NCBI RefSeq assembly: GCF_001975705.1
Contig: NZ_CP015092.1
Coordinates: 92,354-156,353, forward strand
Source of the DNA: Salipiger abyssi
Lineage (GTDB): Bacteria > Pseudomonadota > Alphaproteobacteria > Rhodobacterales > Rhodobacteraceae
Length of the DNA stretch: 64,000 bases
Direction: 5' to 3'
Shown: positions 1 through 8,353 of the stretch, piece by piece
How the letters are laid out: each line of letters begins with the position of its first letter
How positions within the stretch are numbered: the first letter of the stretch is position 1
The notes under the pieces: generated by a model
Told to the model about the DNA's origin: nothing
Seen by the model: only the letters and a program-made list of their open reading frames with translations
The model's database searches: none
Translations under genes and position numbers: made by a program

Positions 1-7
1 TGTCAGT

Positions 8-346
8 TCAGAGAAGGAATCTTGGAGGCTGTTTGGCAGGTGGGCTGATCAGACCGCGAAAATCCCGCGCGATCGGCAGTCCATGGGCGCTCGAAACTGC
101 AATTAGACCAAATTCCGCCGAGGCTCCCACCAGCGCGACGGCGGTCGCCGAGTTGCACACGAAATCGCAAGCGATGCCTGAGGGTCCCGCCGAACCATCG
201 CACGCCTCACAGTCGGCACCTGGCATTTCAGCTCCGGCTGCGATCATTTCAGATGCCATTCTGGCCGAACCGGCCGCATGCACAACCGAGCTTGCCGCGA
301 AGGCGGCAAGCTCGGCTATCATGATGAGGCGGGCGACAAAGTGCAT
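8..346 (-). CDS. Small Cys-rich exported protein, unknown function
   Basis: 112 aa. The first ~25 residues look like a signal peptide ending near VHAAG. The mature part has four cysteines in two CxxC-like pairs (DCEACD near residue 48, ACDFVC near 61), which would suit soft-metal binding. It lies 19 bp downstream of cueR1 on the same strand and probably shares its CueR-type promoter. No family is recognised; a copper-related role is inferred only from position and cysteines. No strong ribosome binding site is visible, so the start is moderately certain. Confidence 0.55.
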   Translation of the reverse strand: MHFVARLIMIAELAAFAASSVVHAAGSARMASEMIAAGAEMPGADCEACDGSAGPSGIACDFVCNSATAVALVGASAEFGLIAVSSAHGLPIARDFRGLISPPAKQPPRFLL

Positions 347-365
347 GCGGCTAATTTACCAGTGT

Positions 366-794
366 TCAGAGGGTTGTTCCAGCGGGATGTTTTCGCGTCC
401 CCGCGAGGTCGGAAGGCGTCAGATCATCCATTATCGGGCAGTCGGGACGATCATCGCCATGACACCGAACAACGAGATCACGAAGCGTCGCGCTAAGCGC
501 CTGCAACTCCTCGATTTTTTGATCCACCCGCGCGAGGTGACTTTGGGCGATCGCCTTGACGTCGGCGCTGGACCGCTCGCGGTCCTCGTACAATGACAAC
601 AGCGTGCGACATTCCTCGATGCCGAAACCCAACGACCGCGCCCGGCCGAGAAACGCCAGCTTGTGCAGATCCTGAACAGCAAAATCGCGGTACCCGTTTT
701 CACGCCGCGACGGTTGCACGAGTCCGATATCCTCGTAATACCGGATTGTTTTTGCGGGCAAACCGCTCTGTTCCGAAACATTTCCAATGTTCAT
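366..794 (-). CDS. cueR: Cu(I)-responsive MerR-family regulator, copy 1
   Basis: 142 aa from the ATG at 794; the open frame extends to 836 but MNIGNVSEQSGLPAKT is the standard MerR-family N-terminus. The winged helix-turn-helix (residues 1-70) contains the typical TIRYYEDIGL motif, followed by a dimerisation helix. The C-terminal metal loop has C-x7-C (CHGDDRPDC), the spacing of Cu(I)/Ag(I)-type CueR/HmrR proteins rather than Hg-type MerR. A CueR-type promoter lies directly upstream, so it is probably autoregulated. A second, similar cueR is at 10306-10695. Confidence 0.93.
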   Translation of the reverse strand: MNIGNVSEQSGLPAKTIRYYEDIGLVQPSRRENGYRDFAVQDLHKLAFLGRARSLGFGIEECRTLLSLYEDRERSSADVKAIAQSHLARVDQKIEELQALSATLRDLVVRCHGDDRPDCPIMDDLTPSDLAGTRKHPAGTTL

Positions 795-820
795 AGCTGG
801 CAACCCTCTCCTTGAAACAC

Positions 821-851
821 CAGATAGTCCTTCCACCTACTGGAAGGTCAA
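821..851 (-). promoter_or_regulatory. CueR-type promoter of cueR1
   Basis: On the minus strand: -35 TTGACC (846-851), 19-bp spacer containing the dyad CTTCCAGTAGGTGGAAG, and -10 TATCTG (821-826). The overlong 19-bp spacer with an internal TTCC/GGAA dyad is the hallmark of MerR-family activated promoters. It drives cueR1 and the Cys-rich gene after it. Confidence 0.85.
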
Positions 852-882
852 GGACGCTTGGCAATCTTTTTGTGACGCCCCT

Positions 883-3435
883 TCAAAAAATGAACCTGTC
901 CCAACTCCCATAGTGTTCCTCGCTGCGCTTCCCACGCGACAGGCTGAGCGCGATGAGAGCGATCCCGGCGAGGATACCGACAAGGCTGCCTGCCACCGTG
1001 CCTCCGCCTAGGAACCAAGGCGCGACAATGAGCCAGAGGCCGAAGAGGATGTTAAGGAACCGCAACGGGCGCGCGACCTCGGCCCAGGCGATGACCGCAG
1101 TGGTCAGGACCAGTGCGCCCAGCAGGTGATCGCTGTTCGCCATGGCCGCTTCATTGCCAAAGATCGCGCGCGACAACATCAGGAAGACCCCGATCGCAGC
1201 ACTCAGCCCGAGTGTCCATGGTACGGTGACGCCGCGTGCGCTTTGTCGAAAGATCTGCATCGGTCGCGCGTCGAAGCTCATTTCGCCCCCCGTTGTGCCA
1301 CCGGGCAGAGCATCGCCCCTGAAGAACGCGCGCCAGAACGGTCTGCCCCGGCGCGTATTCCAGACCATGAACTGCACCATCGCGACGATTTCATCGAGCG
1401 AGAACGGGATCATGATCAGCATGGCCAGCGCCGCCATCAGGCAGATCGTGCAATAGGTGCCGATGGCAATCGGCTGAATGATGATGAAATAGATGCTGAT
1501 CACGCCAAGCGGCCCGACAACGATGCCGAAAAGTGCGACCATCCAGGGCATCGTGCGCCAGCGCAGGCGGCTGCCCATCACGCCCATCATGATCTCAAAC
1601 ATATAACTCATTGCGCCAAGGCCGCCGTCGGCAATGGGCCAGGCTTTCGAGACATCGGAGGTGATGATGTATTCGGTGCCATTCAGCGCGACCGGCGATG
1701 AAAAGAACGGCTCCCACACGCCGTCTACATGGCCGAGCTGGTAGGCCGACAGGATGCGCGACAGGATGAAGCCCACGACACCGAGCGCGATGATCGGCAG
1801 GCGCTGGACATAGGTGGAGGGGCAGTAGGTCCAGCCGGGCGGGATATCGGTATCGTCCATCATCCCCTCGCGCGACATGCCCGGCATCATCGGGATCAGG
1901 ATTGTCAGCGCGACCACCAGCGCGCCGATCAGCGTGTCGTTGGCATAGACGGCCGCGTCCGGCGTCCAGAACACCAGCGGCGCGGCCAGCAGCCAGACGC
2001 CGAGCGCGGCATTCACCCATTGCGCCCAGCCGTTACCATGGCGCAGCGACAGGGCGGCAAAGACCATGATGGCAAGTCCGGTGAAGACATTGTTCCACGC
2101 GGTCAGCCAACTGCGTGTAGCGGCGGACCACAGCCCGCGATCCTCCGTCACGCGCTGGACCGCCGCGCTGAATTCGGTCTGATCGAAGGTGCCGAAAACC
2201 GATGGCGCGGTGGCCAACCACAGGCCGAGCGCCATGACCAGCCAATGCACCCAGAGCATAGAAAAATGCATCTGCCGCATGTGTTGATCATGCTCGCGCC
2301 GATCCGCGTTCGCCTCGGCCTCCGTCGGTGCATGCTCTGCAGCCTCTTCCGCCACGGCGTTTTCGACCTTGGCCGCCGAGACCCGTGCGGCGTTCAGCCC
2401 GTTCGCTTCGTACCATTCGTAGGGATCGTCCTTCAGGCGCTGAAGGATGCCCGGCATGTCGTCGCGCAGACTGTGTTCAGGCGTCCAGTCCAAGTGCTTT
2501 TTCGCCGCCGAAAGGTCTAGCTCGTAGTGATCGCTGGAAATATCGACCATCCATGCCCTGATGAAGGCATCCTCCCCAAATACCTTGTTTTCCGTCCAGG
2601 CGCCGAGCTTGGCCAGTTGGGACGGCACGTTCCAGGTGATCCAGTCCTCGCCATGCAGCTCGCGCCCGATCAGGCGCTGCAACTCGCCGAAGGGTATCGG
2701 GTCGGCCTCGCCCAGTAGCACCGGAAAAACGTCCGGCAGCTTGACGCGCCGATCAACGATACGTTCCACCGCGTCTAGAAAATCGTCGAGATGCAGGAAC
2801 GCCTGCCCGCGCGACAGATCGCCAGGATAAACCTTGCCGCTGAATCGTCGTTCGTGAATGCGGGCGATCTGGTGGGTCAGAAAAGTCGACTGCCCGTTGT
2901 CATCGTAGATACCGGCGGGGCGCATCAGCACGAGTTTCTCGTCGCCCCTTACCTCGCGCAGTACCTTCTCCGTGCGCACCTTCGATGCGCGGTAAGGAAA
3001 CCTAGGATCGAGAGGATGATCCTCGTCTATCGGCTCCCCCGGCTCGGTCGGCGCATGGGCAAGCATGGTGGAAGCGAAGACGAACTGTTCAAGCTCAAAC
3101 CCCTGAAGACCCTTCAGCAGCCGTTTCGAGCCTTCGACTGTAACGGCATCATACGCCGGATCATCCTCGCCGCTGAGATCGAAATAGCCCGCAAGGTGAA
3201 TGCAGGCGGAAATCCTGTCGCCGTAAGCCAGCCGCACACGATCAAGCGCGGTATCGACACTTGCCTGATCGGTGATGTCGAAACAGACGCACTCGGCCTG
3301 ATGCGGCGGATGGGGCGGCGAATACCGGTCAAGTCCGACGACGCGGTAGGACCCGTGCAGCCGTCGCACCACCGCGGCCCCGAGATACCCGCTCGACCCG
3401 GTAACTATAACGACCGGCTTGCTTTCATCTGCCAT
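883..3435 (-). CDS. SDR epimerase-SPW-VKOR-SPW fusion membrane protein
   Basis: 850 aa. Residues 1-330 are an NAD(P)-binding extended SDR fold (TGSSGYLG near 12-19; YRASK at 148-152 is the Y-x3-K catalytic pair). Residues ~390-515 are hydrophobic segments with the SPW-repeat signature (WLATAP, WLLAAP). Residues ~540-690 are a vitamin K epoxide reductase-like four-helix domain with CTIC at 662-665 as the redox CxxC. Residues ~735-830 are a second SPW block. VKOR proteins regenerate quinone-linked disulfide oxidants, so this probably feeds oxidising equivalents to a periplasmic DsbA-type partner; the SDR role is unknown. The 39-aa gene lies just upstream on the same strand. Confidence 0.85.
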   Translation of the reverse strand: MADESKPVVIVTGSSGYLGAAVVRRLHGSYRVVGLDRYSPPHPPHQAECVCFDITDQASVDTALDRVRLAYGDRISACIHLAGYFDLSGEDDPAYDAVTVEGSKRLLKGLQGFELEQFVFASTMLAHAPTEPGEPIDEDHPLDPRFPYRASKVRTEKVLREVRGDEKLVLMRPAGIYDDNGQSTFLTHQIARIHERRFSGKVYPGDLSRGQAFLHLDDFLDAVERIVDRRVKLPDVFPVLLGEADPIPFGELQRLIGRELHGEDWITWNVPSQLAKLGAWTENKVFGEDAFIRAWMVDISSDHYELDLSAAKKHLDWTPEHSLRDDMPGILQRLKDDPYEWYEANGLNAARVSAAKVENAVAEEAAEHAPTEAEANADRREHDQHMRQMHFSMLWVHWLVMALGLWLATAPSVFGTFDQTEFSAAVQRVTEDRGLWSAATRSWLTAWNNVFTGLAIMVFAALSLRHGNGWAQWVNAALGVWLLAAPLVFWTPDAAVYANDTLIGALVVALTILIPMMPGMSREGMMDDTDIPPGWTYCPSTYVQRLPIIALGVVGFILSRILSAYQLGHVDGVWEPFFSSPVALNGTEYIITSDVSKAWPIADGGLGAMSYMFEIMMGVMGSRLRWRTMPWMVALFGIVVGPLGVISIYFIIIQPIAIGTYCTICLMAALAMLIMIPFSLDEIVAMVQFMVWNTRRGRPFWRAFFRGDALPGGTTGGEMSFDARPMQIFRQSARGVTVPWTLGLSAAIGVFLMLSRAIFGNEAAMANSDHLLGALVLTTAVIAWAEVARPLRFLNILFGLWLIVAPWFLGGGTVAGSLVGILAGIALIALSLSRGKRSEEHYGSWDRFIF

Positions 3436-3455
3436 GGCGACGCTCCGGCCTTCCG

Positions 3456-3575
3456 CTACGTACGCAGGTATTTCACCAGCGCAATAACTGCGAGAATCAG
3501 CACCACGATGACAAGGAGCCAGACAAGTCCCATTCCAATCATCATACCGCCGCCCATCATTCCACCATCCATCAT
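3456..3575 (-). CDS. 39-aa Met/Gly-rich single-span membrane protein
   Basis: The ATG at 3575 follows a GGAAG-type ribosome binding site. The product starts MMDGGMMGGGMM and continues into one hydrophobic helix (about residues 13-34) ending KYLRT. It stops 21 bp before the SDR-VKOR gene and is probably co-transcribed with it. Met-rich N-termini are common in periplasmic copper proteins. The function is unknown; translation is supported by the ribosome binding site, the clear helix and the operon position. Confidence 0.6.
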   Translation of the reverse strand: MMDGGMMGGGMMIGMGLVWLLVIVVLILAVIALVKYLRT

Positions 3576-3636
3576 GATCTTCTTCCTTCTCTCAATTGCT
3601 AAGCGTTCAACTAAGTCATCCGCATTTGGTTTCAAT

Positions 3637-3650
3637 TTCCAGCGCTGGAA
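3637..3650. promoter_or_regulatory. Perfect 14-bp palindrome, possible degenerate CueR operator
   Basis: TTCCAGCGCTGGAA is a perfect palindrome resembling the core of the other CueR operators in the window. On the minus strand it is preceded by CCAACC instead of TTGACC, and no good -10 follows at 19 bp, so it may be a weak or altered operator for the 39-aa gene and the SDR-VKOR gene. Confidence 0.4.
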
Positions 3651-3772
3651 GGTTGGAGGCCGCGGTTGCGATTGAAATGTTCAATGAAGAAAAAAGCTTC
3701 TATTGGCCTTCCTGCTACGAACGCGGACTTCGTCGCGTTATTCTCGCAGCGGGATGGCTTCACAAACGACAT

Positions 3773-3795
3773 TGTATCCGTTTGTAAAGTTGACC
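3773..3795 (+). promoter_or_regulatory. TGTA-N6-TGTA box abutting the -35 of the scsB-like gene
   Basis: TGTATCCGTTTGTA (3773-3786) is a 10-bp-period direct repeat followed by a -35 TTGACC at 3790-3795. A -10-like ATAGAG follows 17 bp later. The same arrangement, with the same 7-bp offset, recurs before the DUF2933 gene. The spacing is typical of OmpR-family response-regulator sites. The rest of 3576-3865 holds no convincing gene. Confidence 0.6.
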
Positions 3796-3865
3796 AACCG
3801 GGAGATGCAGCCATAGAGGTGCTTCGGATTTCGATCTCGGGACAAGGGTGGAAGCGAGCCAAAAG

Positions 3866-5959
3866 ATGATGCGAACCACGTTGCGCCTATTCTTCCTTCT
3901 CATGGCTTGCCTTTGGGCCTCCATGGGCTTTGCTGCATCGAGCGATACCTACGAGAATTCAACAATCACGGCCCGGCTCATCTCCGTTGAAAATGGGGTC
4001 GCGGAAACCTCCAGAACCCTTTCCCTTGGCCTGGATGTCGAGCTGGCCGAGGGCTGGAAAGCCTATTGGCGTTCGCCCGGCGAGGTGGGTCTGCCGCCTG
4101 AAATTTCATGGGATGGATCGGAAAATCTGGTGAGCGCACAGATGCTCTGGCCCGCGCCTGAGCGCTTCACGGCATTCGGCATCGAGAATTTTGGCTACAA
4201 GACCCGTGTCGTCCTGCCCATTCAGGCAGTTCTCGAAACTGCGGGCCAGTCCGCAACATTGCAGGCGCGTGTTTCATTGCTGGCGTGCTCGACTGTCTGT
4301 GTGCCGCATGATTTCGATCTCGCACTGACAATTCCGGCGGGCACCGGGATTGACGCGAAGGCGGCGGGCCTGATTTCGGAGTATGCCCAGCGGGTGCCGC
4401 TTGGTCCCGAAGAGAGCGACATCATTGTCGAAACGGCGGTGATCGCGGATGATGCGCTTTATGTGACGGCGCGCAGTGCGAATGCCTTTGTGAAGCCGGA
4501 TATCTTTCCGGAACTGGGGCCGGAATTCACCTTTGGCAAACCGGACATCCGAACCGATGATGCGGGAACAGCCCTTTGGGCCAAGCTGCCTCTTCTCGCG
4601 CAAGGGGAGGATCCGCCGCCCCTGCAACTGACTTTGACCGATGGATCACGCGCGGTGACAGCGCAGCCCGCTTGGTCAGACCGCATCCCGGGTGCACCAT
4701 TCGAGGTTATGGCGAACCTGCCGGATCTGACGCAAATCCTGGCGATTGCGGCCTTTGCCTTTCTTGGCGGTCTGATCCTGAATGTCATGCCCTGTGTTCT
4801 GCCTGTCCTGTCCATCAAGCTGACATCGGTTCTCAATCATGGAAACAAGCCAGCGCACGAGGTCCGGAATGGGTTCCTGATGTCGGCGCTTGGCGTTCTG
4901 GTGTTCATGTGGGCCCTCGCCGCAATCATTCTGGTTCTGCAATCCGTCGGCGTCACCGTTGGGTGGGGCCTGCAATTCCAAAGCCCTGTTTTCCTGACCG
5001 TCATGTTTCTGGTGCTTGCCGTGTTCTCTGCCAATCTGTTCGGGGTGTTCGAAGTTTCATTGCCCTCCGGGTTGCAGTCACGGCTGGCCAGATCAAGCGG
5101 TCGCGACGGGTATGGCGGAGATTTTGCAACAGGCGCCTTCGCGGCGGTGCTGGCCACGCCCTGCTCGGCCCCGTTTTTGGGGACAGCGGTTGCCTTTGCC
5201 CTGTCCGGGCGCCCGATTGATGTCATTCTCGTTTTCACGGCTCTGGGGCTTGGGCTCTCCCTGCCCTATCTGGTTCTGGCGGGGAAGCCTGGTCTGGTCC
5301 GGTTGTTGCCCAGGCCGGGACGTTGGATGGTTGTCGTCAAATGGGTGCTTGCCGGTCTTCTGGCCGGGACCGCGATCTGGCTGCTCTGGGTACTGATAGG
5401 GGTGGCGGGTGGCCGGGTGGCCATGACCGTGCTGCTTATGACGAGCCTTTTCATTCTTCTCGCAACAATACGTTTGCCGGGCAGATTGACGCGCCCGACA
5501 GCGCTGGTGGTGGTTGCTGTTCTCAGCCTTCTGGTGCCGACGGCGCTGACAATCCCGCCGCAGACGAGAGCGGTGGGCCAGGACTGGGTCGCGTTCGATC
5601 GCTCCGAGATACCGAAACTGGTGTCGCAGGGAAAAACCGTCTTTGTCGACGTGACCGCAGACTGGTGCCTGACGTGCAAGGCCAACAAGACGCTGGTGCT
5701 GGACCGTGCGCCCGTGGTCGACCAACTGCGGGGTGATAATGTCGTTGCGATGCGGGCAGACTGGACTAGGCCCAGCACTGACATTTCCCGGTATCTGGAA
5801 AGCCACAACAGGTTTGGCATCCCGTTCAACATCGTCTACGGGCCAAACGCGCCAGACGGGATCATCCTGTCCGAGGTTCTGACGTCCGAAGCCGTTCTCG
5901 ACGCGCTGAGCAGGGCCGCACTTGGCGACCCTGTGACCGCTTTGAAAACGGATGGTTAG
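3866..5959 (+). CDS. scsB: ScsB/DsbD-family thiol:disulfide interchange protein
   Basis: 697 aa from the ATG at 3866, chosen because MMRTTLRLFFLLMACLW is a good signal peptide; the frame opens at a GTG 18 bp earlier. The N-terminal periplasmic domain (to ~285) has a redox pair CSTVC near 141-145. The central CcdA/DsbD-like membrane domain has MPCVLP near 308 and TPCSAP. The C-terminal thioredoxin domain has DWCLTC near 601. Such proteins carry cytosolic thioredoxin electrons to periplasmic partners; the Scs branch is linked to copper tolerance. Likely partners here are the DsbA-like protein (13568-14287) and CcmG. It carries a putative response-regulator box and ends 2 bp from a convergent gene. 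Confidence 0.88.
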   Translation: MMRTTLRLFFLLMACLWASMGFAASSDTYENSTITARLISVENGVAETSRTLSLGLDVELAEGWKAYWRSPGEVGLPPEISWDGSENLVSAQMLWPAPERFTAFGIENFGYKTRVVLPIQAVLETAGQSATLQARVSLLACSTVCVPHDFDLALTIPAGTGIDAKAAGLISEYAQRVPLGPEESDIIVETAVIADDALYVTARSANAFVKPDIFPELGPEFTFGKPDIRTDDAGTALWAKLPLLAQGEDPPPLQLTLTDGSRAVTAQPAWSDRIPGAPFEVMANLPDLTQILAIAAFAFLGGLILNVMPCVLPVLSIKLTSVLNHGNKPAHEVRNGFLMSALGVLVFMWALAAIILVLQSVGVTVGWGLQFQSPVFLTVMFLVLAVFSANLFGVFEVSLPSGLQSRLARSSGRDGYGGDFATGAFAAVLATPCSAPFLGTAVAFALSGRPIDVILVFTALGLGLSLPYLVLAGKPGLVRLLPRPGRWMVVVKWVLAGLLAGTAIWLLWVLIGVAGGRVAMTVLLMTSLFILLATIRLPGRLTRPTALVVVAVLSLLVPTALTIPPQTRAVGQDWVAFDRSEIPKLVSQGKTVFVDVTADWCLTCKANKTLVLDRAPVVDQLRGDNVVAMRADWTRPSTDISRYLESHNRFGIPFNIVYGPNAPDGIILSEVLTSEAVLDALSRAALGDPVTALKTDG

Positions 5960-5961
5960 GC

Positions 5962-6730
5962 CTAAAAGAGGCCCATCGCACGCGCCGACATCCAGACGCC
6001 CATGAATATCATCATCAGGTTTTCGGTCAGGGACACGAAACCCAGCGGCACGTTTGAACCGCCGCCCACGCAGGCGCACTTGATCTCGCGCTTATCGATG
6101 TAGACGGCCTTGAAAACTGAAGCCGCTCCGACCGTACCGATGAACAGTGCAACAGGCGCGCTGATCCAGACCAAGGCACCGGCGACCATGAGAATACCGG
6201 CAAGTGCTTCGCCGAAGGGATAGACATAGCCATAGCGCACCCATTTCTGGGCAAGCAGATCGTAGTTCAGAAACATCGTGGAAAACGTCTCGACGTCCTG
6301 CAGTTTTTGAACAGCAAGAAAGCTCATCGAGATCGCGATGAACCACTCGAATGCCCGCAGCGTCAGGATCGAACCGTAAAACGCCCAACTGAGACCAAGC
6401 GCCATAAGGAATGCGACCGCGAATATCGCAATGACGGGTTGATAAGTCGTCTCGTCGTCATCCTTTACGTCCTGGCCGAAAAATTCCCTCAGCGCGTCAT
6501 AGCCACCAATTCTTTCATTGCCGATAAAGGTCTGCGGAGTCGTTTCGACACCGTGTTCTTCCATGAAAGCATCCGTTTCCTCGCGGGTGTTCAGAGGCCG
6601 GTCCTCAATCGAATACCCCTCCCGCTCAAGCAGGTCCTTCGATTTTCAGCCCATAGGGACAAACATGCTCCTCCATCACCATTCGGTACAAAACCGCCGT
6701 CTTCGGGGTGGATTTTGCCTCTCTCGTCAT
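5962..6730 (-). pseudogene. Glutaredoxin-MauE/DoxX-like fusion, frameshifted
   Basis: Translation from the ATG at 6730 (AAAGGA ribosome binding site) gives MTREAKSTPKTAVLYRM and then a glutaredoxin-like start with CPYG. Reading goes out of frame at an A4 run (T4 at 6643-6646 on the plus strand) and stops. Dropping one A joins it to the downstream frame, which continues the glutaredoxin fold (TPQTFIGNERIGG) and then a four-helix MauE/DoxX-type domain ending CACVGGGSN. An internal ATG at 6564 could still yield a 200-aa membrane part. A sequencing error in the homopolymer is the main alternative. It lies 20 bp after the DUF305 gene, probably in the same operon. Confidence 0.8.
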
Positions 6731-6750
6731 GACGCGTTCCTTTAAATCCT

Positions 6751-7456
6751 TTAACCGTTGCAGGTCCAATACCCGGTAAATCCGACAGTCAGAGGCGTCT
6801 CTCCCGTCAATTCAAACAGCAGGGTGGCGTCTTCACCGTCCGCGTCACCCGGCGCCAGCGTGAATTGGCCACCATCGGCAGACAGGACGCCACCGGACGT
6901 CACTGTGTCTTGCGACGTGAAGTTGACCAGCGATCCGGATATCTTGGCGACGCCGTTCCCCGCCCCGTCCGTGACCAGAATGGGATCGGCGTTCACGGCG
7001 CGAATGAAACGGCATTGTCCGTCGGACCCCAGTGCGCGTGTTATTTCTTCGGCTTTGAGCGGTGCAGGACGGATTCCGGCAATCACCGGGGTTGCAATCG
7101 CTTCTTGAAGCCCCTCCATTTCAGCCGGACCGTCCGCTTCACCAAGTGGCCATTCAGGACCGGCTTCGCCATTTGCCTCAATGTCATCTATGAGGAAACG
7201 CATTTCGGAAATTTCGCGATTTTGCGCCGTCACGATTTCCGAAGCCAGAGCCTTGACCCGTGGATCTGTCAGCTCGGCCCGTTCGCTTGTCATGATCGCG
7301 ATGGAGTGGTGCGGGATCATCGCGCTCATCCAGCTTTCGTCCTGAATGGTCTCCTGGCTTCTCACGAGCCAGAGCGCGCCGGCAAACATCACGACAGACC
7401 CGAGAAAGATCGCGGCGTTGACGCCCTTGTTCTTGTACATGTTCAACATGAAAAGG
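6751..7456 (-). pseudogene. DUF305 protein, 3' part, split by IS66-family element
   Basis: This piece encodes LNMYKNKGVNAAIFLG, a second membrane helix, and the ferritin-like DUF305 core with HHSIAIM and a conserved Met/His pattern, then a ~100-residue C-terminal extension. The frame runs straight on from the N-terminal piece at 9933-10185 once the IS and one target-site copy are removed (VMLLF joined to MLNMYK). DUF305 proteins are small exported or membrane proteins common in copper-resistance clusters. In the present sequence the full protein cannot be made. Confidence 0.9.
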
Positions 7457-7541
7457 GTAAACGGTGTCGCCACCCCACATTGCCGACGGGATCAGCCATT
7501 GCGAGTTGATACGCATCCAAAGAAAAGGAGTGCGTTTCGCA

Positions 7542-7952
7542 ATGTTCGCAAAGAGTTCGTTCCTCACGGCGCTTGGTGTTGAAGTCTTCGCCTCGGGGCA
7601 GAGGCGCTGGCCGGATCATGTGAAGGCGCAGGCGGTGGCCGAGACCCTGGAGCCTGGGGCGACGGTGTCAGGTGTCGCCGCGCGCTACGAGATCATGCCG
7701 AGCCAGCTGACGGCGTGGCGGCGGCTGGCCAAGGATGGCAAGCTCGTGCTGCCTGCGGTCGAGATCGATGAGCCGGTTTTCGCACCTCTGGTCGTCCGGG
7801 ATGAGACCACGACGGCCCCCGAGCCCGAGCGGCACCGCGCCGAGGCGCCAGTTAGGGTTGTCCGGGGTTCGGTCATCATCGAGCTCGCACAGGATGCGCC
7901 CGCGGCCCGGATTGCCGAGATAGTCCACGCGCTGGAGGCGCATCCATGTTGA
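7542..7952 (+). CDS. tnpA: IS66 accessory protein TnpA (helix-turn-helix)
   Basis: 136 aa from the ATG at 7542, preceded by AAAGGAG. The segment RWPDHVKAQAVAETLE...GVAARYEIMPSQLTAWRR is the IS3/IS66-type helix-turn-helix. It overlaps tnpB by 7 bp (tnpB ATG at 7946), the coupled arrangement usual in IS66. Confidence 0.9.
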   Translation: MFAKSSFLTALGVEVFASGQRRWPDHVKAQAVAETLEPGATVSGVAARYEIMPSQLTAWRRLAKDGKLVLPAVEIDEPVFAPLVVRDETTTAPEPERHRAEAPVRVVRGSVIIELAQDAPAARIAEIVHALEAHPC

Positions 7953-8299
7953 TGCCCTCGCAGGGCGTGCGGATCCTGGTGGCGACACAGCCGGTGGACT
8001 TCCGGAAAGGCCATGACGGTCTCGCAGCGCTGGTCCAGTCGACGCTGGCCGAGGACCCATTTACCGGCACCGTCTTCGTCTTCCGCTCGAAGCGGGCCGA
8101 CCGGTTGAAGATCCTGTTCTGGGACGGCAGTGGGCTCGTGATGGCCTACAAGCGGCTGGAAGAAAGCACCTTCACCTGGCCGGCGATCCGCGACGGGGCC
8201 ATGACCCTGAACCGCGCGCAATTCGAGGCCCTGTTTGCCGGCCTGGACTGGCGCCGGGTGCGGTCACTGGAGGTGCGTCGGCCGGCTGTGGCAGAGTGA
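7946..8299 (+). CDS. tnpB: IS66 accessory protein TnpB
   Basis: 117 aa. QPVDFRKGHDGLAALVQ and KILFWDGSGLVMAYKRLE are the family signature of IS66 Orf2. It is required for transposition of many IS66 elements; its biochemical role is not settled. It is translationally coupled to tnpA and intact. Confidence 0.95.
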   Translation: MLMPSQGVRILVATQPVDFRKGHDGLAALVQSTLAEDPFTGTVFVFRSKRADRLKILFWDGSGLVMAYKRLEESTFTWPAIRDGAMTLNRAQFEALFAGLDWRRVRSLEVRRPAVAE

Positions 8300-8353
8300 C
8301 TCGCCCCGACGAATGACGGGGCATCGGCGCATTTGGCGCGGTATGATCTGCGC

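Noticed and set aside
3596..3869. Short plus- and minus-strand open frames before the scsB-like gene
   Set aside because: No ribosome binding sites, low-complexity translations, and the stretch contains promoter elements.
6643..6646. Programmed ribosomal frameshift in the glutaredoxin-MauE gene
   Set aside because: No stimulatory stem-loop or internal ribosome binding site is evident at the A4 run; an indel or read error is more likely.
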